64,000 nucleotides of DNA from Fibrobacter sp. UWB5 (GTDB lineage Bacteria; Fibrobacterota; Fibrobacteria; Fibrobacterales; Fibrobacteraceae), in contig NZ_MWQH01000010.1 in assembly GCF_002210295.1 (NCBI RefSeq), forward strand, positions 62,001 through 126,000, given 5' to 3'. Of this stretch, positions 42,859-50,970 are shown piece by piece. How positions within the stretch are numbered: the first letter of the stretch is position 1; every line of letters begins with the position of its first letter. The notes beneath the pieces were generated by a model. It saw only the letters and a program-made list of their open reading frames with translations. It searched no databases and had not been told where the DNA came from. The position numbers and the translations under genes were made by a program.

Positions 42859-43854
42859 TTAAAACAGAAACATGGAGTCTTCGCCCAAGTTGAGGCATAC
42901 GCGGTTACGCCCCGATTCTTTGGCGTGGTACAAGGCGTCATCGGCGCGCTTGATGATGGTTTCGACGGTGTCCCCTTGCTGCCTTTCGGTAAAGCCTACG
43001 CTGACGGTGACCGAGATGACTTCGCCCGAAGAGAGGGCGATTTGCATTTTCTCAACGCTGGAACGCAGGCGTTCTGCGATGATCTTGGCGTTTTCGCTAG
43101 TGGTATTCGGCAGGAATACGGTGAATTCTTCGCCGCCGTAACGAACGGGCATGTCCGAGGGCCTTAGGCAATTCGTGATGCACTTGGCGACGGCAATGAG
43201 CACCTGGTCGCCGGCGATATGCCCGTAGGAATCGTTGATATTCTTGAAGTGGTCGATGTCGAGCATGAACGCCGAAAGGTGGAAATCGCCTTCGTTACTG
43301 CGCTTGAGTTCACGGGTATACATGTCTTCGAGCCATCGACGGTTGTGGAGTCCGGTCAGGGAATCCGCTTTCGCGTTTTCTTCGATACAGCGAATGTGGT
43401 ATTCTTCTTCGCAGACGACTTTGTTGTTGTTGCGCAGTCTATTGCTGAGCAACTGCAAAAAGTTGAGGCACAAATCGTGGGAGGCGTTAAGCATGGCGAG
43501 CGCCGTGCCTGCATCAATCACGAGAAGCGAACTCTTCTCTTTGGCGAAAACTTGAGCGCTGGGCTTGACATTGTCGAAGATGGACATTTCGCCGGCGCAG
43601 TGGCCGGGGAGAATCGTGTCGGAAAAAGAACCGCCCTTGGATTCCAGGACAACCTGAAGCAAGCCATCCAGCAAAATCAGCAATCTGCGTTTGGGCTGAT
43701 TCGGGTCGATGAGTAATGTTCCCGGTTCTACGGTAATGGTTTCGCACCCGAGAAGATAACCGGCGAGGCTTTCAAAAGCAACATTCTTGAAAATGTCCAA
43801 TTTCTGAAATTGGGCTCTTGAAATAGGGAGTGTCTCCAGTTCGTCCATCTTCAT
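42859..43854 (-). CDS. Diguanylate cyclase with N-terminal cyclic-nucleotide-binding domain
   Basis: Encodes 331 residues. A TATAAT-like element at 43860-43870 (minus) lies within a longer reading frame, so I take the ATG at 43854 (MKMDELETLPIS). Residues ~10-140 form a Crp-type cNMP-binding fold (LLILLDGLLQVVLESKGGSF; PGHCAGEMSIFDN). The GGDEF domain has an active RYGGEEFTVFLP and an inhibitory I-site RPSD five residues upstream, and SLTGLHNRRWLEDMY. It should make cyclic di-GMP with product inhibition. The pocket ligand is not predictable. Confidence 0.9.
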   Translation of the reverse strand: MKMDELETLPISRAQFQKLDIFKNVAFESLAGYLLGCETITVEPGTLLIDPNQPKRRLLILLDGLLQVVLESKGGSFSDTILPGHCAGEMSIFDNVKPSAQVFAKEKSSLLVIDAGTALAMLNASHDLCLNFLQLLSNRLRNNNKVVCEEEYHIRCIEENAKADSLTGLHNRRWLEDMYTRELKRSNEGDFHLSAFMLDIDHFKNINDSYGHIAGDQVLIAVAKCITNCLRPSDMPVRYGGEEFTVFLPNTTSENAKIIAERLRSSVEKMQIALSSGEVISVTVSVGFTERQQGDTVETIIKRADDALYHAKESGRNRVCLNLGEDSMFLF

Positions 43855-43936
43855 ACCATAATTATATACTAAAACCATTAAAAACGCTCCCGAATTATTC
43901 TACTTTTCGTGTAAATCAGTTTCAAGGGTGAAAAAT

Positions 43937-45187
43937 ATGGCAAAAATGATACTTAAATCCGTACTATTTCAAGGTAAAAAACAGGATATCTTGATTTCGG
44001 GGAAGAAATTCTCGAAGGTCGGGCGTACTCTTTCTGCCCGCGATTACGAAAATGCCGAAATTGTCAAGTGCGATGGTTTAGCCATTGTGCCGCCCTTTTA
44101 TAATGGTCATACCCATGCCGCCATGACGCTTTTGCGCGGTTATGCCGACGACATGCCTCTCCAGAAATGGCTTACGGAATACATTTGGCCCTTCGAGGCG
44201 AAGCTCACGGCCAAGGATATCGAAATCGGGTCTCGCCTCGCCGTGCTTGAAATGATCAAGTCCGGAACGGTTTTTTTCTCGGACATGTATTGGCGTCGAG
44301 AAGTCACCATGAAGGTGGTGAAGGAAATGGGAATCCGCGCGGCGATCGGCGTGACGATTGCCGAGAACCTGGATACCCCTGAACATATCGAAGAAAACTT
44401 CAAGTTCCTGCAGGATCACCGTTTTGAATCGGACCGCGTGAAGCTTGCCGTGATGCCGCACTCCATTTATACCGTTGGCGAAAAGATTTTCAAGCGTTGC
44501 GCCAAGGTGGCTCGCGAAGAGAACTATATCTTGCATACCCATTTGTCCGAAACGCTCAAGGAAGTCAAGGACTGCCAAAAACAATATGGCTGTACTCCCG
44601 TAGAATTGCTCGACAAGTGGGGGATCCTCGGCGATAACTTTGTGGGCGCGCACTGCGTTCATTTGAACGAATACGAAATGTCGCTGATGGCCGAATCGGA
44701 ATCTGCGGCGATCCTGAATCCGTGTTCGAACTTGAAACTCGGCAGTGGCATTCCGAAGGTGAACGCGCTTATGGATAGCGGCGTGCTTGTGGGCCTTGGT
44801 ACCGATGGCGCATCGTCGAACAACAACCTCGACATGCACGAAGAAATGAAGTTGGTTTCGCTTCTCGCAAAGGTGGAACCGAAAACTGGCAAGGCGGAAT
44901 CGCTGCCGGCGATAGAGGCGCTAGAAATGGCGACTTGGAATACGGCGCTTGCCTATGGAATCCCGGCGGGCCTGATTGCCGATGATTTCTTGGCGGATGC
45001 CTTGTTGCTAGACTTGAAGAATGAACGCCTTGTGCCCAATTACAACTTGGTGAGTAACTGGGTGTATGCGGGCGATTCTAGTGCCATCCATTCTGTGATT
45101 TGTAACGGCAAGTTTGTGATGCGCAATCATCACGTCGACGGCGAAGACGATATTATTAAAGAAGCGCGCAAGTACGCAACAAAATAA
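43937..45187 (+). CDS. S-adenosylhomocysteine / 5'-methylthioadenosine deaminase-type amidohydrolase
   Basis: Encodes 416 residues from ATG 43937. Amidohydrolase metal motifs: NGHTHAAMTLLRGYADD (HxH), HTHLSETLKEV, GAHCVHLNEYE and GLGTDGASSNNNLDMHEEM (Asp). The W-L---IWP--A motif (KWLTEYIWPFEA) is shared with MtaD enzymes that deaminate SAH/MTA. Substrate could also be another aminopurine or guanine derivative. It converges with the CvpA gene with a 5-nt gap and no obvious terminator between. Confidence 0.85.
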   Translation: MAKMILKSVLFQGKKQDILISGKKFSKVGRTLSARDYENAEIVKCDGLAIVPPFYNGHTHAAMTLLRGYADDMPLQKWLTEYIWPFEAKLTAKDIEIGSRLAVLEMIKSGTVFFSDMYWRREVTMKVVKEMGIRAAIGVTIAENLDTPEHIEENFKFLQDHRFESDRVKLAVMPHSIYTVGEKIFKRCAKVAREENYILHTHLSETLKEVKDCQKQYGCTPVELLDKWGILGDNFVGAHCVHLNEYEMSLMAESESAAILNPCSNLKLGSGIPKVNALMDSGVLVGLGTDGASSNNNLDMHEEMKLVSLLAKVEPKTGKAESLPAIEALEMATWNTALAYGIPAGLIADDFLADALLLDLKNERLVPNYNLVSNWVYAGDSSAIHSVICNGKFVMRNHHVDGEDDIIKEARKYATK

Positions 45188-45192
45188 GACGG

Positions 45193-45903
45193 CTATTTAG
45201 CGGCTTCTTTTGCTTCTTTAGCGGTGCTCTTGAGCGAGTCGACGGCGTCCTTGACCGATTCCTTGGCGACTTCGGCTGCCTTGTCGGCGGCTTCCTTGGC
45301 AGATTCCTTGACCACTTCAGTTGCCTTGTCCGCTGCTTCCTTGGCCGCTTCGGATGCCTTTTCGGCTGCCTTGTCCGTAATGGACTTGGTGATTTCGTTG
45401 GCCTTCTTTTCGGCAACGTCGAGCAAGTTCACCGGCTTCGAAGAGTAACCCATCAGTTCCAGGGTTGCCTTATAGGCGTCGTAAGCGAAAGCGTTATCGC
45501 GGGTTTCCGGAATAATTCCGCCGAAGGGGAACAGGTGCAGAATCGTCAGCAATACAAAGCAAATGAGCAATGCCTTGATGACGCCAAAAATTCCTCCGAG
45601 AATTCGGTCGGCCTTGCCCACGGTCGTGTTCTCGGTAATGTGCTGGAGGAATCGCCCCACAAAAAGGAACAGCAGGAACGGAACCAAGAAACCAATGCAC
45701 ATGCAAACCAGCTTTGTCGAAAAAGCGCTGGCCTGCAAGGTGCTTGAAATAAAGTCAGAAAGCAAGTCGCATGCAAAATAGGCGCCCACAATGCCTGCGG
45801 CCCAGGCGATCAGTCGGAATATCCCGCGGAAAAATCCGTACCATAATCCGAGCAACATTAAAAAGAGAATGATGATGAGACAGACGATGTCTATTGCGTT
45901 CAT
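45193..45903 (-). CDS. CvpA-family membrane protein with repetitive amphipathic tail
   Basis: Encodes 236 residues. Four membrane helices (VCLIIILFLMLLGLWYGFFR; LIAWAAGIVGAYFACDLLSD; LVCMCIGFLVPFLLFLFVGR; IFGVIKALLICFVLLTILHL) form the CvpA core (~1-165). The last ~75 residues are a Lys/Ala/Glu-rich helix with 15-residue repeats (KEAADKATEVVKESA, KEAADKAAEVAKESV), like LEA or apolipoprotein helices. CvpA homologues affect colicin V release and envelope stress; the tail is not a usual part of the family. It is the last gene of the nadB-kinase-cvpA group. Confidence 0.8.
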   Translation of the reverse strand: MNAIDIVCLIIILFLMLLGLWYGFFRGIFRLIAWAAGIVGAYFACDLLSDFISSTLQASAFSTKLVCMCIGFLVPFLLFLFVGRFLQHITENTTVGKADRILGGIFGVIKALLICFVLLTILHLFPFGGIIPETRDNAFAYDAYKATLELMGYSSKPVNLLDVAEKKANEITKSITDKAAEKASEAAKEAADKATEVVKESAKEAADKAAEVAKESVKDAVDSLKSTAKEAKEAAK

Positions 45904-45928
45904 GGAATTTGTTTTCTAAAAAAGTTCA

Positions 45929-47017
45929 CTAAATAAATCGTGTGATGATAAAACAAATTAAAAAGCCAATAATAGCGCCGATGCCTAGTCCCTTGAAAAA
46001 GTGGAACTTGATGTGCGTCGGATAAATCGGGGGTTCGGTGTAAAGCGTTTCGTCGATAGAGTCGGTTTTCTGCTTGATAGAATCCTTGATGGCGTAAATC
46101 CACATGGCCGTATACGGAACCATGTCGCGCGGATAATTGCGCATGACAAGCGAAACCTGCTCGGCGGCATCGAATGCGGTGAGCGGACGCTTGCGCGGAT
46201 CCTTGTTCAGCATCTTGGCAATCAACTTCTTTAAGCGGCGGGGGAGTTCCTTGTCGAAAGCCTTTTCAGTGACGCGGAGCTTCTGGATTCTCTGGAGCGT
46301 GTCGCTGAAGTTCGTGCCGCGGAAAATGTTTTGGCCCATGAGCATTTCGCTGGCGATAATGCCTACGGCAAACAGGTCGGAGGCCGGAGTGGCTTCTTCG
46401 CCGACAGTCTGTTCGGGGCTCATGTAGGTGACTGTGCCGAGAATGGCTCCTGTCTGCGTGAGGCGTTCGGCGTCTTCGCCCTTGTTGAACTTGAGCGGAG
46501 ATTCGGTGTGCGCAATGCCGAAGTCAAGCAAATGGATTCGCCCGTCGTTATCGACCATGATGTTGGCGGGCTTGATGTCGCGATGGACGATTCCCTTGCG
46601 GTGTGCTTCGCCCAAGGCGCATAGGATTTCGTGCAAGATGTTCAGAACCACCCACAGAGGCGGCTGCTTTACTTTGTCAAGAATCTGGCGCAGCGTGAGC
46701 CCGTGTACGAATTCCATGGACAGCGAAAGCTTGCCGTCTTTTTCTTTCCAAAGGGCGTAGGGCTTGGTAATGGCGGGGTGGTTCAAGTGCGCAAGAATGT
46801 TGCCTTCTTGCATAAAGCGGCGGACATTCACATCGTTGTCTTCGATGTCCTGCTGCATTTGCTTGACCACGACCATGCGGTCGAGCGACTTGTCATGGCA
46901 AAGCCACAGCTGGCCCATGGCGCCGGAACCTAATTCCTGCGTCGGTGTGTATCCACCAATCTTCGAAGGCTTTTTTGTTTCGCTTGACACTTCCAACTTC
47001 CTAAATACACCAACCAC
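45929..47017 (-). CDS. Eukaryotic-type Ser/Thr protein kinase with C-terminal membrane anchor
   Basis: Up to 362 residues from GTG 47017; later TTG/GTG starts 20-30 nt downstream are also possible. The kinase domain (~20-290) has the glycine loop ELGSGAMGQLWLCHDKS, VAIK-like MVVVKQMQQD, catalytic VHRDIKPANIMVDN, metal-binding LLDFGIAHTES and TVTYMSPEQ. A single C-terminal helix GLGIGAIIGFLICFIITRFI makes it tail-anchored with the kinase in the cytoplasm. There is no PASTA or other extracellular sensor. It is 7 nt downstream of nadB, so it may be co-expressed; its substrates are unknown. Confidence 0.88.
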   Translation of the reverse strand: MVGVFRKLEVSSETKKPSKIGGYTPTQELGSGAMGQLWLCHDKSLDRMVVVKQMQQDIEDNDVNVRRFMQEGNILAHLNHPAITKPYALWKEKDGKLSLSMEFVHGLTLRQILDKVKQPPLWVVLNILHEILCALGEAHRKGIVHRDIKPANIMVDNDGRIHLLDFGIAHTESPLKFNKGEDAERLTQTGAILGTVTYMSPEQTVGEEATPASDLFAVGIIASEMLMGQNIFRGTNFSDTLQRIQKLRVTEKAFDKELPRRLKKLIAKMLNKDPRKRPLTAFDAAEQVSLVMRNYPRDMVPYTAMWIYAIKDSIKQKTDSIDETLYTEPPIYPTHIKFHFFKGLGIGAIIGFLICFIITRFI

Positions 47018-47024
47018 AATTTAT

Positions 47025-48608
47025 TTATTTTTTGCAGTCCAAGTAAATCGTGTGATGCTTTGTCTTCGGGTCAAGATTCGGATAATCCAGAATGTAATGG
47101 AGTCCGCGAGATTCCTTGCGGTGCAGTGCTGCAATCAGAATCATCTTCGACACCTGCAGTGCATTCAGGAATTCAAGGTAGTACAGGTTTTCGGTTTCCT
47201 TGTTCTTGATGGCGGCATCGACATCCTTTTCAAGTTCTTCGACAACCTTGAGACCCTGATTCAAGCCGGCAATCGTGCGCACGATGCCGCAATGCGTCCA
47301 CATCATGTCTTGCAGAATTTTCTTGCGCTTGCGCCAGTAGGCAGACTTGGTGAACGAAACTTTTTCTTTCTTGTTCGACTTGCTTGTGGTGATCTTTTCT
47401 TTCAGGAGACCGCTTTCGCTAATGTTGTCGACGGCGCGAATCGCGAAGACGACGCTTTCCAGAAGCGAGTTCGAAGCCAGACGGTTTGCGCCGTGGACGC
47501 CGGTAGCGGCGACTTCGCCGCAGGCGTACAGACCCTTAATCTCGGTGCGGGACCATGTGTCGACCAGTACGCCACCGCACATGTAATGTGCGGCCGGCAC
47601 CACCGGAATCCATTGCTTGGTGATGTCGATGCCTGCTTCCATGCACTTGGCGTAGATGTTCGGGAAATGGCTCTTGATGTCTTTGGGCGTGCGGCCCGAA
47701 AGATCGATAAACATGTTGGGCTTGCCCAAGCGCTGCATTTCGCTGTGAATGGCGCGGGCCACGATGTCGCGCGGTGCAAGGGAGTGCAACGGATGCACCT
47801 GGTTCATGAATTCTTCGCCCTTGTCGTTCTTCAAGATTCCGCCAAAGCCGCGCACGGCTTCCGAAATCAGGAACGGCTTCTTGAGGTTCGGGGCGTAAAG
47901 GCTCGTGGGGTGGAACTGCATGAATTCAATATCTTGCAAGGCTGCGCCTGCGCGGGCTGCAATGGCCATGCCGTCGCCGCAGCTATCGGGCGGGCAAACG
48001 GTGTACTGCCAGATTCGACCGGCACCGCCAGTAGAAAGGATAGAAGCCTTTGCGTAAAGGTTTTCAACAAGGCCTGTCTTCTGGTGAATGATCTTGGCGC
48101 CGATGCAACGCTTGTTCTTGCCTTCGCCCTTGCAGATCAAGTCCTTGATGTAGCAGTTTTCGATGTAGTGAATGTTTTCGTGTTTGTGGAGTTCCGCAAG
48201 CAATGCGCGCATGATTTCTTTACCCGTAAGGTCTGCGGCATGCAAAATGCGGTGGTGGCTGTGGCCGCCTTCCAAGTGCAAGTCGAACTGGGTCTTGTCG
48301 GCGGGCGAGGGCGTGAACTGCACGCCCCACTTGACCAGCTGGCGAATGGTGTTCGGGCCGCTCTTGGTCAGGATGTTCACGGGTTCCTTTTTGCAAAGAC
48401 CTGCGCCGGCTTCCAACGTGTCGTCGATATGGAACTTGAATTTGTCTGTTTTTTCGGTAACGGTGGCAATGCCGCCTTGAGCGTAGTTCGATGAGCCGTC
48501 CGGTTTTGCTCCTTTAGTGAGGATAACAACCGAAAAGCCTTTTTCTGCTGCATGGAGTGCTGCACTCAAACCAGAAATTCCTGCTCCCAGAACCAAAATG
48601 TCGTACAT
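47025..48608 (-). CDS. nadB: L-aspartate oxidase
   Basis: FAD enzyme oxidising L-aspartate to iminoaspartate for NAD synthesis. It has 527 residues from ATG 48608 (MYDILVLGAGISGLSAALHA), placing the dinucleotide-binding GxGxxG at the N-terminus as usual. Other motifs: GGHSHHRILHAADLTGKEIM, STGGAGRIWQYTV, and HYMCGGVLVDTWSRTEIKGL...ATGVHGANRLASNSLLE. A longer in-frame start would add an unlikely 28-residue leader. NadA and NadC are not in the window. Confidence 0.94.
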   Translation of the reverse strand: MYDILVLGAGISGLSAALHAAEKGFSVVILTKGAKPDGSSNYAQGGIATVTEKTDKFKFHIDDTLEAGAGLCKKEPVNILTKSGPNTIRQLVKWGVQFTPSPADKTQFDLHLEGGHSHHRILHAADLTGKEIMRALLAELHKHENIHYIENCYIKDLICKGEGKNKRCIGAKIIHQKTGLVENLYAKASILSTGGAGRIWQYTVCPPDSCGDGMAIAARAGAALQDIEFMQFHPTSLYAPNLKKPFLISEAVRGFGGILKNDKGEEFMNQVHPLHSLAPRDIVARAIHSEMQRLGKPNMFIDLSGRTPKDIKSHFPNIYAKCMEAGIDITKQWIPVVPAAHYMCGGVLVDTWSRTEIKGLYACGEVAATGVHGANRLASNSLLESVVFAIRAVDNISESGLLKEKITTSKSNKKEKVSFTKSAYWRKRKKILQDMMWTHCGIVRTIAGLNQGLKVVEELEKDVDAAIKNKETENLYYLEFLNALQVSKMILIAALHRKESRGLHYILDYPNLDPKTKHHTIYLDCKK

Positions 48609-48756
48609 GACCGAACTCCGTTGACTAAACTTTGTTTTTTTCGGTATATATAGATAGAAAAAAACGGCTATTTCGGCATTATTTGAATGCAAAATAAAAG
48701 TAATAGATTTTTTTTGCTACATTTTGCCCGACAAAAATTTCTATGGAGTCTACTCT

Positions 48757-50709
48757 ATGTTAACGTGGATTAATGAAAAAGCCAAGTGGATTATCGTTAT
48801 CTTTGCCGCGGGTATCGTGGTGGGCCTTTTGGCCATGGACCGCGTCCCGAACCAAGGACACAGCTATCCGGTCGGCGTTGTAAACGACAAGAAGATTACT
48901 TATGCCGAGTTCGACTCCCGTATCAAGAACATCGTGCAGAACCAGTACCAGGGTCAGCACCTCGAAGACGAACAGTACAACCAGCTGCGTAGCGAAGTCT
49001 TCCGTAGCTTTGTTCGCCAGATTCTCTTGAACGAACAGTTCGAAAAGGCTGAACTGAGCGCCTCGGTTGCCGAACTCGAATCTGAATTCAGCCGCAATCC
49101 GGATGCCGTGCGTGCCCGCTTGGTGCAAGAAGCCCAGCGCCGCCTGTACATGATCCAGCAGCAGGCTACCAGTCAGGAAGACCTGATGCAGCGTAGCAAT
49201 GCCTACATTGCAAGCCTCCCGAAGTTCCTTACCGATTCTACCTTCAACAAGGATGAATACGACGCTTGGCTCAAGACTCCCGAAGCTTTCCGCTGGGGCG
49301 TGATGCTTCAGCTCGAAGATGACCTGAAGACGAACACCATTCCGGTGCGCCAACTGCAGGCGCTGGTCGGCGCTTCTGTTCACCCGACGTCTCTCGAAGC
49401 TAACTGGAGTGCTAACCGCCGCATGACCGACTACGAACTGCAGGTGGCGGTTGCAACTGGTGCAGACTTCAAGGTTGACGAAAATGCCGTGGATAGCGTG
49501 ATGGTCGCTGGCTACTTCAATGCCCATCGCGACAGCTTCTTCGTGAAGAAGGACATGGCCCAGTTTGAATTTGCATACCTCCCGGTCGAAGCTACTGCCG
49601 GTGATGACGCCCGCATTCGCGAATACGCCATGACCCTTTACTACCAGCTGACCGATTCCTCTTCGACCACCACGTTCGAAGACATGGCCCGTATTTCTTC
49701 TGAAGATGCTTCCACTGCTGAAAAGGGTGGTGTCTTGAGCGACGACTATGTGGGTCGCGGTGTCTACGTGAAGGAATTCGAAGATGTCGCTTTCGGTCTC
49801 GATTCCGGTGCCGTTTCCGAACCGGTTCGTACCCGCTTTGGCTACCACATCATCAAGAGCCTCGGCAAGTCCAAGGACTCTACCGGTGCTGATCTCGTGA
49901 AGGTGGCTCACATCCTCCTCGTCGTGAACGCTTCTTCCGAAACCATCGATAGCCTCGAAGGCATCCTCACCAAGGTCAAGGCTTCTGTCGACGCCGGCAA
50001 GACCTTCGCCGATGCCGCTAAGGAACAGAACCTCGACGTTCATACTTCTAACTGGATTTCTCGTGGCGACAATATCGAAGGTGTCGGCTACCTGAAGGGT
50101 CTCGCCGCTTACGCCTGGCCGAACGAAAACCTCCCGGACGAAGCCAGCAAGGTTTCTCCGATCCTGAAGAACAACAAGTGGGTTGTCGTTGCCGAAAAGG
50201 TCAAGGATCTCAAGGCCGGCGAACGTAGCCTCGATCTGTACTTCAACAACATCAAGAGCACATTGCTCCGCAACAAGGCCGCTGCCGCTGCTGAAGCTTA
50301 CCTCGCTTCTGTTGCCGACAAGGTGAAGGCTTGGGCTCCGGCTGATAGCGCTGCTGATTCTGCCGCTGTTGCAGCCAACAAGATTGAAAAGGTGAATGTG
50401 GAAAAGGCAACCGCCTCTGTCGACGGCTATGTGCCGGGCTTCGGCTATGGCAGCAACCGTATCTCCAAGATTCTCGAAAATACCAAGGAAGGCGAATGGA
50501 GCTCTGCCGTCGCTACCGAAAACGGTGCCGTGATGGTCAAGGTCGTTTCCAAGAAGGTTCCTGAAGAAGCTGCCGTCAAGGAAGCCGTCAAGTCCGATAT
50601 CGCCAATGCTTCCAGCTACGCCGCAATGACCTTGTTCAACGAATTTGTGAACAACCTCGAAAATTCGACCGCTGTAGAAAGCAATCTCGACCTCTACTAC
50701 AGAGACTAG
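48757..50709 (+). CDS. ppiD: PpiD-like membrane-anchored periplasmic chaperone with parvulin domain
   Basis: Encodes 650 residues from ATG 48757 (GGAG 9 nt upstream). A single N-terminal helix (KWIIVIFAAGIVVGLLAMDR) anchors it to the inner membrane. A SurA/PpiD-type N-terminal chaperone region (~40-190) precedes a parvulin PPIase domain (~270-395) with SSEDASTAEKGGVLSDDYVG and FGLDSGAVSEPVRTRFGYHI. A second, degenerate parvulin-like segment follows at ~400-490. Probable role: helping secreted proteins fold after Sec translocation. TACATTT at 48718-48724 is a likely -10 element. Confidence 0.88.
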   Translation: MLTWINEKAKWIIVIFAAGIVVGLLAMDRVPNQGHSYPVGVVNDKKITYAEFDSRIKNIVQNQYQGQHLEDEQYNQLRSEVFRSFVRQILLNEQFEKAELSASVAELESEFSRNPDAVRARLVQEAQRRLYMIQQQATSQEDLMQRSNAYIASLPKFLTDSTFNKDEYDAWLKTPEAFRWGVMLQLEDDLKTNTIPVRQLQALVGASVHPTSLEANWSANRRMTDYELQVAVATGADFKVDENAVDSVMVAGYFNAHRDSFFVKKDMAQFEFAYLPVEATAGDDARIREYAMTLYYQLTDSSSTTTFEDMARISSEDASTAEKGGVLSDDYVGRGVYVKEFEDVAFGLDSGAVSEPVRTRFGYHIIKSLGKSKDSTGADLVKVAHILLVVNASSETIDSLEGILTKVKASVDAGKTFADAAKEQNLDVHTSNWISRGDNIEGVGYLKGLAAYAWPNENLPDEASKVSPILKNNKWVVVAEKVKDLKAGERSLDLYFNNIKSTLLRNKAAAAAEAYLASVADKVKAWAPADSAADSAAVAANKIEKVNVEKATASVDGYVPGFGYGSNRISKILENTKEGEWSSAVATENGAVMVKVVSKKVPEEAAVKEAVKSDIANASSYAAMTLFNEFVNNLENSTAVESNLDLYYRD

Positions 50710-50729
50710 ACAGAAAATTGGTGGTTTGC

Positions 50730-50736
50730 TATATTT
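50730..50736 (+). promoter_or_regulatory. Probable -10 element (TATATTT) for tRNA-Glu
   Basis: TATATTT lies 37 nt before the 5' end of the mature tRNA, fitting a short 5' leader removed by RNase P. It shows that the motif also serves a gene without a start codon, supporting a promoter rather than translation role. Confidence 0.5.
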
Positions 50737-50773
50737 GGCGTCGCCTTAAAAACGCGCTAAATAGGCAAATTTC

Positions 50774-50846
50774 GGTGCCATCGTCTAGTGGTCCAGGACA
50801 CTGGCCTCTCACGCCGGTAACAAGGGTTCGAGTCCCTTTGGCACTA
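50774..50846 (+). tRNA. tRNA-Glu (anticodon CTC)
   Basis: A 73-nt cloverleaf. Acceptor stem GGTGCCA/TGGCACT (G-U first pair), D arm with GTCTAGTGGTCCAGGAC, anticodon stem CTGGC/GCCGG around loop CTCTCAC (anticodon CTC), T arm AAGGG-TTCGAGT-CCCTT, discriminator A. The CCA end is not encoded. It reads GAG codons. Confidence 0.95.
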
Positions 50847-50848
50847 TT

Positions 50849-50876
50849 AAAACGGATCCGTCGGGTCCGTTTTTCT
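50849..50876 (+). terminator. Terminator after tRNA-Glu
   Basis: AAAACGGATCC pairs with GGGTCCGTTTTT (one G-U pair) around loop GTC, ending in a T-run. Confidence 0.8.
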
Positions 50877-50970
50877 GTTTTCGTGTAACTATCCACTATC
50901 AAAAAAAACATAAAATTTTTAGTTACACTGTTAAAATTTATTTATATATTAAGCCCATACGGATGGGTAA

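Noticed and set aside
43855-43878. Upstream start for the diguanylate cyclase
   Set aside because: The added codons overlap a TATAAT-like promoter sequence, and the shorter form starts at a better-placed ATG.
46764-48494. Long plus-strand open frame opposite nadB and the kinase
   Set aside because: The minus strand encodes clear L-aspartate oxidase and kinase motifs; the opposite frame is His/Phe/Val-rich shadow without conserved motifs.
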